This document shows, piece after piece, positions 18,473 through 26,799 of a DNA stretch of 64,000 nucleotides. Position 1 is the stretch's first letter; each line of letters starts with the position of its first letter. The DNA is from Tolypothrix sp. PCC 7712. Its GTDB lineage: Bacteria > Cyanobacteriota > Cyanobacteriia > Cyanobacteriales > Nostocaceae. The position numbers and the translations under genes were made by a program. A model generated the notes under the pieces. It saw only the letters and a list, made by a program, of their open reading frames with translations. It did no database searches and was not told the DNA's origin. Where the stretch lies: contig NZ_CP063785.1 in the NCBI RefSeq assembly GCF_025860405.1, positions 1,054,001-1,118,000 on the forward strand. Reading direction: 5' to 3'.

Positions 18473-18858
18473 ATTTACCTAAGACTCTGAAACTACAATT
18501 GCTAAAATACTGTCTAAACATTTTAATCTTGACTATAGGGAATTACTCAAGTTCCGTCACATTCTTATTTTCTTATAAAAACTTGACCTTCCGGAGAAGT
18601 ATTTGTTGCCGGAAATTGAACTTTCAGTAAAGCTAATTTAAAGTTTGGACAATTTAAATCTTAATTGATGGTAAATCTGGCAGTGATGTTACTGAAATAT
18701 TTTTATAAATTTGCAAGTAAATATCAACTAAGTCTTGTTATTTACTTAATTATGCTGTGTTATTTGTAATTTGCCAGAAGTGTAACTTAGCTATTGCCTA
18801 ACTTAATTCTCAGTATACTTAGCAGAAATTACCAATAGTAATCCTACACTTAATTGCA
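18473..18858. other. Gene-free spacer upstream of the polysaccharide export gene
   Basis: 386 AT-rich bases between two minus-strand genes; should contain the export gene promoter. No clear boxes or RNA seen. Confidence 0.5.
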
Positions 18859-19845
18859 TTAGTGAGACAAATTATGTTTATGTCGAATCTGTTGCATAAA
18901 AAACTCTTCAAGAGAGAGGCGCGACAAATTCATCGCCATAATTTGTCCTCCCATGAGACGGAGACTCGCTAAAAAATCATAGTAATTGTCTTGTTGTAGT
19001 GTGCCTTGCCAAGAACCATCAGCTTTAAACACTACATTAGGTAACCATCTCTCTAAAATGTCACCGTTACCGCCTATACCTTTAACTTCATATATGCTGG
19101 AGTCGCCTAATAGTTCATGGAAGGAACCAGTACAGATTAATTCCCCTTGAGCGAGAATGGCAACGCGATCGCATAATATTTCAACTTCACTAAGAATATG
19201 GCTGTTGAAGAAAATTGTCTTACCTGCGGCTTTGAGTTTTAAAATAATTTCCCGCATTTGGTAGCGACCTACAGGATCGAGACCAGACATCGGCTCATCT
19301 AGAAATATCACATTGGGATCGTTGATCAGTGCCTGAGCCATACCAACGCGTTGTAACATACCCTTGGAATAGCGACGCATCTGTTTTTTGCGTGCATCAG
19401 CCTGAGATAAACCGACTAATTCTAAGAGTTCGGGAATGCGTTGGCGTTGAATATGTTGGGGAATTTGGAATATTCCCGCCGCTAGCTGCAGAAATTCCCA
19501 GCCAGTGAGATAGTCATACAAATAGGGATTTTCTGGCAGGTAGCCAATATATTGCTTAACACTGCGATCGCCTAATGGTTTACCTAGTAATAATCCCCTG
19601 CCAGAGGTAGGGCGGATAATTCCTAGTAAAAGTTTTAACAGAGTGGTTTTCCCCGCACCATTGGGCCCTAGTAACCCAAAAGTTTCCCCTTGGTGAACAG
19701 TTAAAGAACAATTTTTGAGGGATGTAACTTTTTGATGCATCCAAAACCCAGTACGGTAGACTTTCCGCAACTCAGAAGTGAAGACTACGGGTGGTGCGTC
19801 AGGGGTATTTAGCTGAAAGTTAGGAGCGTCTACAACAGACTTCAT
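18859..19845 (-). CDS. ABC transporter ATP-binding protein (CcmA/NatA type)
   Basis: ATPase subunit of an ABC-2-type exporter. Walker A 'GPNGAGKTT', Q-loop region 'IGYLPENPYLYD', signature 'YSKGMLQRVG' (a YSKGM variant of LSGGQ), Walker B 'VIFLDEPMSGLDP' and the H-loop 'FFNSHILSEVE' are all present. I prefer the ATG at 19845 (MKSVVDAPNF), giving 328 residues; an upstream non-ATG start at 19878 would add 11 residues. The C-terminal ~80 residues match the extra domain of drug/Na+-exporter ATPases. No permease gene adjoins it here, so the substrate is unknown. Confidence 0.87.
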   Translation of the reverse strand: MKSVVDAPNFQLNTPDAPPVVFTSELRKVYRTGFWMHQKVTSLKNCSLTVHQGETFGLLGPNGAGKTTLLKLLLGIIRPTSGRGLLLGKPLGDRSVKQYIGYLPENPYLYDYLTGWEFLQLAAGIFQIPQHIQRQRIPELLELVGLSQADARKKQMRRYSKGMLQRVGMAQALINDPNVIFLDEPMSGLDPVGRYQMREIILKLKAAGKTIFFNSHILSEVEILCDRVAILAQGELICTGSFHELLGDSSIYEVKGIGGNGDILERWLPNVVFKADGSWQGTLQQDNYYDFLASLRLMGGQIMAMNLSRLSLEEFFMQQIRHKHNLSH

Positions 19846-20044
19846 CGCAGTTCCATAAACAATTACCAAATTTGCCAAAGTTATGCTGTAGGGCTATAAC
19901 TTTGTTCACTATCAAGGGTACCCATTGGTTAGCAATAACTAACATGATTGTGAAAATTGTTGCCAATGAGGTACTTAACAGAGAGTTAACGGCAAAGCCT
20001 CTAGGACGCGATGACAGCCCAGCTAATTGGGGTATGGTAATCAT

Positions 20045-20235
20045 TGGTGTCAACTTAAGCTAAAAGCGATATAGGGCGGGCGTTGTACAAATACCTCGCG
20101 CCCTCATCCCCTAACCCCTTCTCCCGCAGGAGAAGGGGAACTAAATCTCTGGCTCCCTTCTCCCTGTGGGAGAGGGGCTGGGGGTGAGGGCGAAACCTTG
20201 CACAAGAGAGGGTTTCACGTTAAGTTGACACCACT
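20045..20235. mobile_element. MITE-like palindromic element, complete copy (~191 bp)
   Basis: The ends are inverted: TGGTGTCAACTTAAG at the left and its near-complement CTTAA.GTTGACACCA at the right. Inside, a large hairpin is formed by CCCTCATCCCCTAACCCC...GGGCTGGGGGTGAGGG. No coding capacity. A ~180-bp relative lies at 35847-36030 and a different-core element with the same ends at 46006-46301. It separates the ABC ATPase and hisB genes. Confidence 0.8.
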
Positions 20236-20261
20236 GCATGATAATTTCCCATACAAGCAAA

Positions 20262-20289
20262 ATCCCACCCCCTGAACAGGAAGTGGGAT
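20262..20289 (-). terminator. Candidate hisB terminator
   Basis: On the minus strand, ATCCCAC...GTGGGAT closes a stem (additional CC/GG pairs inside) and is followed by TTTTGC. It lies 28-55 bases past the hisB stop. Confidence 0.55.
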
Positions 20290-20316
20290 GAGCTTTAGCA
20301 TATTATGGTGATTGCT

Positions 20317-20958
20317 TTACAAAACCCCTTTGGAGCTGGGAATCATCCCAGCACGACGAGGGTCAATTTCTAATCCGATCCGCATTGCTCTAGCAAATGC
20401 TTTAAAAGTTGCTTCAATGATGTGATGGGAATTAATGCCATCTAACTGACGAATGTGCAATGTTAATTGGCTATGGTTAACCAGCGCCACGAAAAATTCC
20501 CTGACTAGTTGGGTGTCATAGGTTCCTACCCTCTGAGTAGGAATTTCTAAACCATAGCTGAGGTGGGGACGGCCAGAAAAGTCTAATGCTACTTGCACCA
20601 ACGCTTCATCAAGTGGTGCAAGGAAATTACCAAAGCGGACAATACCTTTCCTGTCACCTAGCGCTTTACTCAAAGCCTGTCCTAGGGTAATACCCACATC
20701 TTCGTTAGTGTGGTGGTCATCAATTTCCCAATCTCCTTTAGCTTGGATATCCAAGTCAATCAGCCCGTGGGAGGCAATTTGATGCAGCATATGATCCAAA
20801 AAGGGAATCCCTGTAGCTGCCTTACAAATCCCTGTACCATCAAGGTTGACAGTAACTTGAACATCAGTTTCACCAGTTGTGCGATGAACAGAAGCAATCC
20901 GAGGGCTGGAATGAGATGGTTCGTGAGAGAAATTAATTTCGCGATCGCTAATTTGCAT
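20317..20958 (-). CDS. hisB: Imidazoleglycerol-phosphate dehydratase
   Basis: Sixth step of histidine synthesis: dehydrates imidazole glycerol phosphate to imidazole acetol phosphate. It is the monofunctional form, 213 residues. Metal-binding His motifs are visible: '[13 protein letters not shown]', '[10 protein letters not shown]' and '[14 protein letters not shown]'. The start ATG at 20958 gives an N-terminus ([10 protein letters not shown]) slightly longer than the core fold. The downstream hairpin suggests a monocistronic unit; fabI lies upstream on the same strand, 200 repeat-rich bases away. Confidence 0.94.
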   Translation of the reverse strand: MQISDREINFSHEPSHSSPRIASVHRTTGETDVQVTVNLDGTGICKAATGIPFLDHMLHQIASHGLIDLDIQAKGDWEIDDHHTNEDVGITLGQALSKALGDRKGIVRFGNFLAPLDEALVQVALDFSGRPHLSYGLEIPTQRVGTYDTQLVREFFVALVNHSQLTLHIRQLDGINSHHIIEATFKAFARAMRIGLEIDPRRAGMIPSSKGVL

Positions 20959-20966
20959 GGTTAGTG

Positions 20967-21152
20967 GGGATAGGGGACTGGGGATTGGGGAACTCGGGGC
21001 CCCCTCTGGGGATAAGGGGTAATGGGGATTGGGGATTGGGGAGATGAGGGGGATGAGGGGGATGAGGGGGATGAGGGAGATAAGGAAGAAATATCATTAC
21101 CAATTACCCATTACCTATGCCCCATGCCCCATGCCCCATGCCCCATGCCCAA
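20967..21152. repeat. GGGGCCCC mosaic repeat (inverted copy 4) plus GGATGAGGG and ATGCCCC microsatellites
   Basis: The 20970-21030 part is the reverse complement of the unit at 5012. It continues into four 9-bp GGATGAGGG units (about 21042-21078), then CCAATTACCCATTACC and four ATGCCCC units (21116-21150). This fills the whole gap between hisB and fabI. The frame through it is not a gene. Confidence 0.85.
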
Positions 21153-21158
21153 TATCTA

Positions 21159-21935
21159 CTACATCCCCATAATTTCATATCCTGCATCCACATATATGAC
21201 TTGTCCTGTAATACCAGTGGACAAATCACTACACAAGAAAGCAGCTGTATTACCTACTTCTAGCTGGGTGACTGTGCGTCGTAGGGGAGCAACTTCTTCT
21301 ACATGGTGAATCATATCTAAAATGCCGCCGACGGCGCTAGATGCCAAGGTGCGAATTGGCCCAGCGGAGATGGCATTAACGCGGATATTTTGTGGCCCCA
21401 TTTCCGCCGCTAAATAACGTACACTAGCTTCCAACCCTGCCTTAGCAACTCCCATAATGTTATAGTTAGGAATCGCCCTAATGCTACCTAAATATGTGAG
21501 GGTGACGATACTTCCGCCTTCGGTCATTAAAGGTTTAGCTGCACCGCTCAACTGCACGAGGGAATAAGTACTAATTTGAAGTGCTGTGTTGAAGCCAGCG
21601 CGTGTTGTTTGGCTAAAATCTCCACTCAAATCGTCTTTATTAGCAAAAGCCAAGCAATGAACTAGGATGTCTAGCTTTCCCCATTTATCTCGAATGGTGT
21701 CAAAGGTAGATTGAATCTGTTCATCGTTTTGGACATCGCAAGGAAGAAATAAGCTGGGGTTAAGAGGTTCTACCAATTCCGCAACTTTTTTCTCCATTTT
21801 GCCTTTTTCATCAGGTAAGTAGGTAATACCTAAGTTAGCTCCAGCTTGGTGTAGTTGTTGGGCAATTCCCCAGGCAATTGAGCGGTTATTTGCAATACCT
21901 GTAACAAGGGCGTTTTTTCCAGTCAGATTCAGCAT
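21159..21935 (-). CDS. fabI: Enoyl-[acyl-carrier-protein] reductase (NADH), FabI
   Basis: Last reduction of each fatty-acid elongation cycle. Short-chain dehydrogenase fold of 258 residues. N-terminal 'LTGKNALVTGIANNRSIAWGIA' is the FabI-type nucleotide-binding loop. The catalytic Tyr-x6-Lys is seen in 'YNIMGVAKAGLEASVRYLA', and 'NAISAGPIRTLAS' is the substrate-loop region typical of FabI. The end 'QVIYVDAGYEIMGM' is also diagnostic. Single gene; upstream is the ntcA promoter region, transcribed in the opposite direction. Confidence 0.95.
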   Translation of the reverse strand: MLNLTGKNALVTGIANNRSIAWGIAQQLHQAGANLGITYLPDEKGKMEKKVAELVEPLNPSLFLPCDVQNDEQIQSTFDTIRDKWGKLDILVHCLAFANKDDLSGDFSQTTRAGFNTALQISTYSLVQLSGAAKPLMTEGGSIVTLTYLGSIRAIPNYNIMGVAKAGLEASVRYLAAEMGPQNIRVNAISAGPIRTLASSAVGGILDMIHHVEEVAPLRRTVTQLEVGNTAAFLCSDLSTGITGQVIYVDAGYEIMGM

Positions 21936-22028
21936 GAGAAATGGTGAGTGTAAACAATCATTAGGAGCATACTAGAATCTGAGGCTAGTTTATCTTTGTT
22001 TTACAGAGGATTTGTAAAAATGTTATTG

Positions 22029-22042
22029 GTAAGGGTTTTTAC
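22029..22042. promoter_or_regulatory. NtcA binding site, distal (GTAAGGGTTTTTAC)
   Basis: Perfect match to the GTA-N8-TAC consensus, 274 bases before the ntcA ATG. ntcA autoregulation through such boxes is established in Anabaena. It could also act on fabI, which starts 94 bases away on the other strand. No consensus -10 box is found at the canonical spacing. Confidence 0.7.
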
Positions 22043-22213
22043 AAGAATAAAATTAAAGTTTATTCCTGAATAAATTCTCAAGAACTCTTGATTTTGTCTT
22101 TAAAAAAACATTGCTAATACAGCTAATGTAACTAGCTATTCAAGAAGTACTAGCTAAAAATATCAAAAATTATGTATCATAATAAACAAATAATTAGGAA
22201 ACAATTATTTTGA

Positions 22214-22227
22214 GTATAGGAAAGTAC
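22214..22227. promoter_or_regulatory. NtcA binding site, proximal (GTATAGGAAAGTAC)
   Basis: Second perfect GTA-N8-TAC palindrome, 89 bases before the ntcA ATG. A TATTCT hexamer at 22264-22269 might serve as a -10 box, but it is farther from the site than in classical class II NtcA promoters. Confidence 0.7.
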
Positions 22228-22315
22228 AGAAAGGTTGACGGTGCTTTATTGATTTTTCAGGTGTATTCTTAGGTAATCAGTTTTTGTTTTTCCGGCATTG
22301 GGTAGGGGAAGGGAG

Positions 22316-22987
22316 ATGATCGTGACACAAGATAAAGCCCTAGCAAATGTTTTTCGTCAGATGGCAACTGGAGCGTTTCCTCCAGTTGTAGAAACGTTTG
22401 AACGCAATAAAACGATCTTTTTTCCTGGCGATCCTGCTGAACGAGTTTATTTTCTTTTAAAAGGCGCTGTTAAGCTTTCCAGGGTGTATGAGGCAGGAGA
22501 AGAAATCACAGTAGCGCTGCTACGGGAAAATAGCGTTTTTGGTGTGTTGTCATTACTGACAGGAAACAAATCGGATAGGTTTTACCATGCCGTTGCATTT
22601 ACCCCTGTAGAATTATTGTCAGCTCCTATTGAACAAGTAGAGCAGGCACTCAAGGAAAATCCAGAATTATCAATGTTAATGCTGCGAGGTCTTTCTTCGC
22701 GAATTTTACAAACAGAGATGATGATTGAAACCCTCGCGCACCGAGATATGGGTTCAAGGTTAGTGAGTTTTTTATTAATTCTCTGTCGAGATTTTGGTGT
22801 TCCTTGTGCAGATGGGATCACAATAGATCTGAAGCTATCTCATCAAGCGATCGCAGAAGCGATCGGTTCTACTCGTGTTACCGTCACCAGGTTACTCGGC
22901 GATTTACGTGAGAAAAAGATGATTTCTATTCACAAAAAGAAGATTACTGTGCATAAACCTGTTACTTTAAGTCGGCAATTTACTTAA
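22316..22987 (+). CDS. ntcA: Global nitrogen regulator NtcA
   Basis: CRP-family transcription factor activated by 2-oxoglutarate that controls nitrogen assimilation and, in filamentous strains, heterocyst development. The 223-residue sequence from ATG 22316 ([16 protein letters not shown]) is, as far as I recall, essentially that of Nostoc/Anabaena NtcA. An upstream in-frame start at 22298 would add six residues and place the ribosome binding site inside the gene. Cyclic-nucleotide-binding-like beta-barrel about 30-110, long dimer helix about 115-140, helix-turn-helix '[21 protein letters not shown]' about 175-195. Two NtcA boxes upstream imply autoregulation. Confidence 0.97.
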
Positions 22988-23154
22988 AAGCAATTGGGGA
23001 AAGCAGAGGAGGCGAATGTTGTGTTTTTAGAAATCACACCACTATGGAGGTAAATCTAAAAATTGATGAAGTTCAGCAATTGCCAATCTCTGATTTCCCG
23101 CAGAAGATGTTTGAAAGTAGTAGGCTGTATCTGGAAGCATTTCGGTAGCTGAAG

Positions 23155-24648
23155 ATGACCACTGGGTACATCCTCATTGCAGCAATTTTAATTCTAGGGG
23201 GCGTACTTGCCACCGTGGGCGATCGCATCGGCACACGAGTTGGCAAGGCGCGCCTTTCTTTGTTTAAATTACGTCCAAAAAATACGGCAGTCTTAGTAAC
23301 GATTTTTACTGGTACTTTAATTTCAGCATCCACCCTCGCAATTTTATTTGCTGCTGATGAAGGATTACGCAAAGGGGTGTTTGAGTTAGAGGATATTCAA
23401 AAAGACCTCAGACAAAAACGCGAACAACTCAAAACTGCGGAAACCCAGAAAAGTCAAGTTGAAGGGGAACTAAATCAAGCGAGGAAAGAACAGTCCCAAG
23501 CCCAGCAAGACTTACAAGTGATCAATCAGTCCTTGCAGGCGGCGAATGCCAAACAACAGGTAACACAGGCTCAACTTAACCGCACTCTCAAGCAACAAGC
23601 ACAAACCCAAAATCAGTTGCAACGCACTCAAAGCCAATTAGGCCAAGTCGTAGCACAATACCAAAAAGCAATCACAGAACTGCAAAGCGTTGAGGATGAG
23701 AAAAAGAGTCTGTTAGCGGAAATTGAGCAACGTAAAATAGAACGCCAAAGACTGTATGCTGAAGCCAAGAAAGCGATTGATGAAGCTAAAACAGCAATTG
23801 TCAAACGCGATCGCGAATTAGCCAACAGACAAGAAGCGATTGAACAACGGGATCAAAAAATTGCCCGCTTGGATAAACTCATTCAACAACGCAATCAAGA
23901 AGTTGCAGCCCGTGAACTAGTAATTGCTAAACGGGAATCTCGCCTAAAAGACTTAGAAAAGCAACAGAATTATCTAGAACAAGAAGTAGCCAGGCTGGAA
24001 AAATATTACCAGTCATATCGTGACCTGCGTTTAGGAAAATTGGCTTTAGTACGGGGTCAAGTTTTGGCGGCGGCTGTAGTTCAAGTAACTCAACCGACGG
24101 CGGCGCGTCAAGCAATTATTCAACTGCTCCAGGAAGCCAATCAGAATGCTATCCTCGAATTAGCTGAACCTGGAACAAATACCTTAAATAATGTAGAAAT
24201 CCTGCATGTTACCCCAGATCGGATCGAGCAATTGATCAAGCAGATAAATGATGGTCGAGAATATGTCATCCGGATTTTCTCTGCTGGTAATTACGTCAGG
24301 GGAGAAAAGCAGATAGAATTCTTTGCTGATTCAGCGAGAAACCAACTGGTCTTTTCTGGAGGACAAGTACTAGCCAGTACTACAGCCGATCCCAAGACAA
24401 TGACATCTTACCAACTTAGGCAAAGGCTGGATCTACTAATTTCTGCTTCGCAATTTCGCGCCCGAAATGCTGGCATTATTGAAAATGTTCAAATAGATGG
24501 CACTTTTCTGCGCTTTGTTTCCCAACTCAGGCAATCTGACCAAGCATTAGAGATTAAAGCGATCGCAGCTGAAGACACTTTCACAGCTGGGCCGCTGAGA
24601 GTCAAACTAGTGGCAGTAATCGGCGGCCAGGTTATTTTTAGTACGTAA
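23155..24648 (+). CDS. DUF3084 membrane-anchored coiled-coil protein
   Basis: 497 residues. Two N-terminal membrane segments (TTGYILIAAILILGGVLATV, about 2-22, and VLVTIFTGTLISASTLAILFA, about 46-66) are followed by a long Gln/Glu/Lys-rich coiled coil (about 75-285) and a C-terminal globular domain (about 290-497). This is the arrangement of the cyanobacterial DUF3084 family, whose function is not established. It starts at ATG 23155, downstream of ntcA on the same strand, and is followed by a YqgF-like gene. Confidence 0.82.
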   Translation: MTTGYILIAAILILGGVLATVGDRIGTRVGKARLSLFKLRPKNTAVLVTIFTGTLISASTLAILFAADEGLRKGVFELEDIQKDLRQKREQLKTAETQKSQVEGELNQARKEQSQAQQDLQVINQSLQAANAKQQVTQAQLNRTLKQQAQTQNQLQRTQSQLGQVVAQYQKAITELQSVEDEKKSLLAEIEQRKIERQRLYAEAKKAIDEAKTAIVKRDRELANRQEAIEQRDQKIARLDKLIQQRNQEVAARELVIAKRESRLKDLEKQQNYLEQEVARLEKYYQSYRDLRLGKLALVRGQVLAAAVVQVTQPTAARQAIIQLLQEANQNAILELAEPGTNTLNNVEILHVTPDRIEQLIKQINDGREYVIRIFSAGNYVRGEKQIEFFADSARNQLVFSGGQVLASTTADPKTMTSYQLRQRLDLLISASQFRARNAGIIENVQIDGTFLRFVSQLRQSDQALEIKAIAAEDTFTAGPLRVKLVAVIGGQVIFST

Positions 24649-24784
24649 AAAATTAACCAACTAGATATTAATCCGATTTAAGCTGATTTAAGCGGCTGAT
24701 ATATCTTGAACTTGTAGTTCAAAAATAGCCAGCAGTCTAAATGAGAGTGTGGTTACAGTTGAACTTTTAAATTTTAATTTGCTT

Positions 24785-25231
24785 ATGAATCTCCGTGAAT
24801 TCTCACCGACACAACCAGTCATTTTAGGCTTTGATCCCGGTCGAGATAAATGTGGATTAGCAGTGATCGGGCTAGATCGGCAACTACATTATCACCAAGT
24901 TGTACCAGCAAATGCCGCGATCGCTACCATTGAAACCCTGCGTCAAAAATACCCAATTTCCTTAATGGTAATGGGCGATCAAACTACAGCCAAGCAGTGG
25001 AAACAACGGCTGCAAAAAGAATTAGTAGAACCGTTAAATATTGTTTTGGTAGATGAACGCTATACCACCTTAGAAGCACGCGATCGCTATTGGCAAATGT
25101 ATCCGCCTAAAGGACTGACAAAGCTATTACCGCAAGGTATGCGACAACCACCACGCCCAATAGATGACATTGTTGCCATTCTTTTAATTGAAAGATATCT
25201 TAATCGCCTAGCAGAATCAGTTAACAGTTAA
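24785..25231 (+). CDS. YqgF/RuvX-like RNase H-fold protein
   Basis: 148 residues from the ATG at 24785 (MNLREFSPTQPVILGFDPG); a GTG at 24749 would give a 12-residue extension of low complexity. The fold signature is RNase H-like: 'ILGFDPGRDKCGLAVI' (first catalytic Asp), 'SLMVMGD', 'VLVDERYTTLEARDRY' and 'DDIVAILLIERYL' (late Asp). This corresponds to the YqgF/RuvX family that processes pre-16S rRNA. It is probably a cyanobacterial paralogue, because the canonical YqgF motifs are only loosely kept. Follows the DUF3084 gene by about 135 bases. Confidence 0.7.
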   Translation: MNLREFSPTQPVILGFDPGRDKCGLAVIGLDRQLHYHQVVPANAAIATIETLRQKYPISLMVMGDQTTAKQWKQRLQKELVEPLNIVLVDERYTTLEARDRYWQMYPPKGLTKLLPQGMRQPPRPIDDIVAILLIERYLNRLAESVNS

Positions 25232-25248
25232 AAATTGTCAGGAAACCA

Positions 25249-25512
25249 TTACAGTTCGGCACGAATAGTAAAAGCATAGTCTCCTCCAGGCTCTAACTGA
25301 TAATCTTGTTTCTCCAAGAAGCGACCTAAAGGTTCTTTAATTAAGGCGCGACCTTGAGAAGGCTTTACAGACAGTTCTCCCCGGCGAAAATGCCATTGGA
25401 ACTGCCATTCATACTCACCCGCACTTACTTCGCCCTCAAGGAAGCCGTGTTGCCAAGATTGGCGGGTTATTTTGACATGGGCGATGGTTTCTGGCAGACG
25501 TTTAGCACTCAC
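25249..25512 (-). CDS. DUF3146 family protein, ~87 aa
   Basis: Small soluble protein rich in Trp and aromatic residues ('ITRQSWQHGFLEGEVSAGEYEWQFQWHFRRGEL'), with the beta-rich pattern I associate with the cyanobacterial DUF3146 family. Function unknown. I prefer the GTG at 25512 (M-SAKRLPETIAH); a TTG at 25527 is the alternative. It converges on the YqgF-like gene with 17 bases between stops. Confidence 0.65.
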   Translation of the reverse strand: MSAKRLPETIAHVKITRQSWQHGFLEGEVSAGEYEWQFQWHFRRGELSVKPSQGRALIKEPLGRFLEKQDYQLEPGGDYAFTIRAEL

Positions 25513-25817
25513 AATGCTGTATATCAAGTTAGGAATTAAAGTTAACCACGTAGGCTAATTCTTTTAATACCAAACATAGCGTAAATTCAGAAACTGACAA
25601 AGTGAGTATTGTAAATTGAGCCTATCGACTGAATTATCAGCTACATAAACTAACGATAGCCCAACGCCATAAAGAGTAGGCAATTTAATCATTCTTTGGT
25701 GACTTAAAACCTAGGTACTAGTAGATATATGGCCTTTTACTGCTAGCTAGAGTGCCTTCCTAAGAATCCTGTAAGCCAACAGCAATCCTTATATTTCTGA
25801 TATTCTATGAGTGAAAT
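25513..25817. other. Gene-free spacer
   Basis: About 300 bases with no recognisable gene, hairpin or repeat between two minus-strand genes. Confidence 0.45.
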
Positions 25818-26456
25818 CTACTCATGATTAGATGAGTCAGTACGACTAATTCCAGCTTGGAATATCTGTTGGGCGGTTACATTAAGATTCGGGAAAGTTG
25901 GTGATTGAATACGGTCTGTAGCCCTAAATTGACTAACTTGATATTCATCCTCAACTAAAAAGTAAATAGAAATCGTAGGTTGTTTAGGATTACCGATAAA
26001 TTTACGAGCGCCAAGTGCAAGATAATCTACAATCCAATATTCAGGTATACCTATCTCCTCATATTTACCAACTTTTGTATGATAGTCATCACGCCAATTA
26101 CTACTGACAACTTCAACTACTAAAGGTATGGATGCACCGTAAATTAAAGTCGATTCCTGCGCCCAAAGAGGTTCATGAGTAAGATTAGCTTGGTTTACTA
26201 TTAGCACATCTGGTGAGTAAGCTGACTCATTTTCTGGAGGCTTAACTAAGGCTGTTTTAGGAATGATATAGGGAAGACCAGACTGATAGCATTGCACGCT
26301 TAGTATTATCGATAAAAATCCTGTAACCTCTTCATGTCCTCCTAAAGGCTGTGGCATATTAACTATTACTCCATCATGTAGTTCATAGCGTTCACTTTCA
26401 GGTTTCCACTCAGTAAATTCTGCAAAGGTTACTAAGTTACGTATGGTCTGAATCAT
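25818..26456 (-). CDS. Uma2 family (DUF820) PD-(D/E)XK protein
   Basis: 212 residues. 'TFAEFTEWKPESERYELHDGVIVNMPQP' is the usual Uma2 opening, 'YSPDVLIVNQ' supplies the Asp and 'PLVVEVVSSNWRDDYHTKVGKYEEIGIPEYWIVD' the E-x-V/K-containing core. Uma2 proteins are hugely expanded in filamentous cyanobacteria; a nuclease fold is predicted but function is unproven, and a link to transposition or defence has been suggested. ATG at 26456. Stand-alone gene. Confidence 0.85.
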   Translation of the reverse strand: MIQTIRNLVTFAEFTEWKPESERYELHDGVIVNMPQPLGGHEEVTGFLSIILSVQCYQSGLPYIIPKTALVKPPENESAYSPDVLIVNQANLTHEPLWAQESTLIYGASIPLVVEVVSSNWRDDYHTKVGKYEEIGIPEYWIVDYLALGARKFIGNPKQPTISIYFLVEDEYQVSQFRATDRIQSPTFPNLNVTAQQIFQAGISRTDSSNHE

Positions 26457-26799
26457 TTTTTCAACTCAAACTTCTTGCTGTTATATAACTGTTATTTTAT
26501 TGTGGAAATACATTTACATGAACTCCAAAAAATAAATTAACAACACATAGGGGCATGGCATCCCAAGATTTTTAGAAATTCCAATATCTTATCTACGCCA
26601 TGCCCCTAAAATTTGGGTATGTTTTTAATTTTTGTCAGTCTTGAATTACATTAAACCTGTCTACACAGGCTGAGTTTTGTTAGCCGCGACATCAGTCTTG
26701 CGGCTCGAATAATTTTAAAATTTGAAGAAGAGAAGCATACAGCGATGCCTTGCCCTAAGGCATCGCGGATTTTAGATTCAATCTAAAATCCTAAATCGA
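26457..26799. other. Spacer with three perfect inverted repeats
   Basis: TAGGGGCATGGC (26548-26559) pairs with GCCATGCCCCTA (26597-26608) across a 37-base loop. Two contiguous hairpins follow nearer to pnp: GCGATGCCTT-5 nt-AAGGCATCGC (26742-26766) and GGATTTTAGATT-1 nt-AATCTAAAATCC (26767-26791). No gene. Confidence 0.75.
26742..26791 (-). terminator. Double hairpin directly after pnp
   Basis: Two perfect stems (10 bp and 12 bp) sit back to back starting 9 bases past the pnp stop codon. The second stem ends in T-rich sequence on the minus strand. It may end transcription or protect the transcript's 3' end from the very exonuclease it encodes. Confidence 0.5.

Larger units (their letters stand above)
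21936..22315. other. Divergent fabI-ntcA intergenic region
   Basis: 380 AT-rich bases holding both promoters. It contains two perfect NtcA-type palindromes (listed separately) and an AT-rich stretch at 22060-22200. A purine-rich ribosome binding site (GGGGAAGGGAG) directly precedes the ntcA ATG. Confidence 0.7.
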
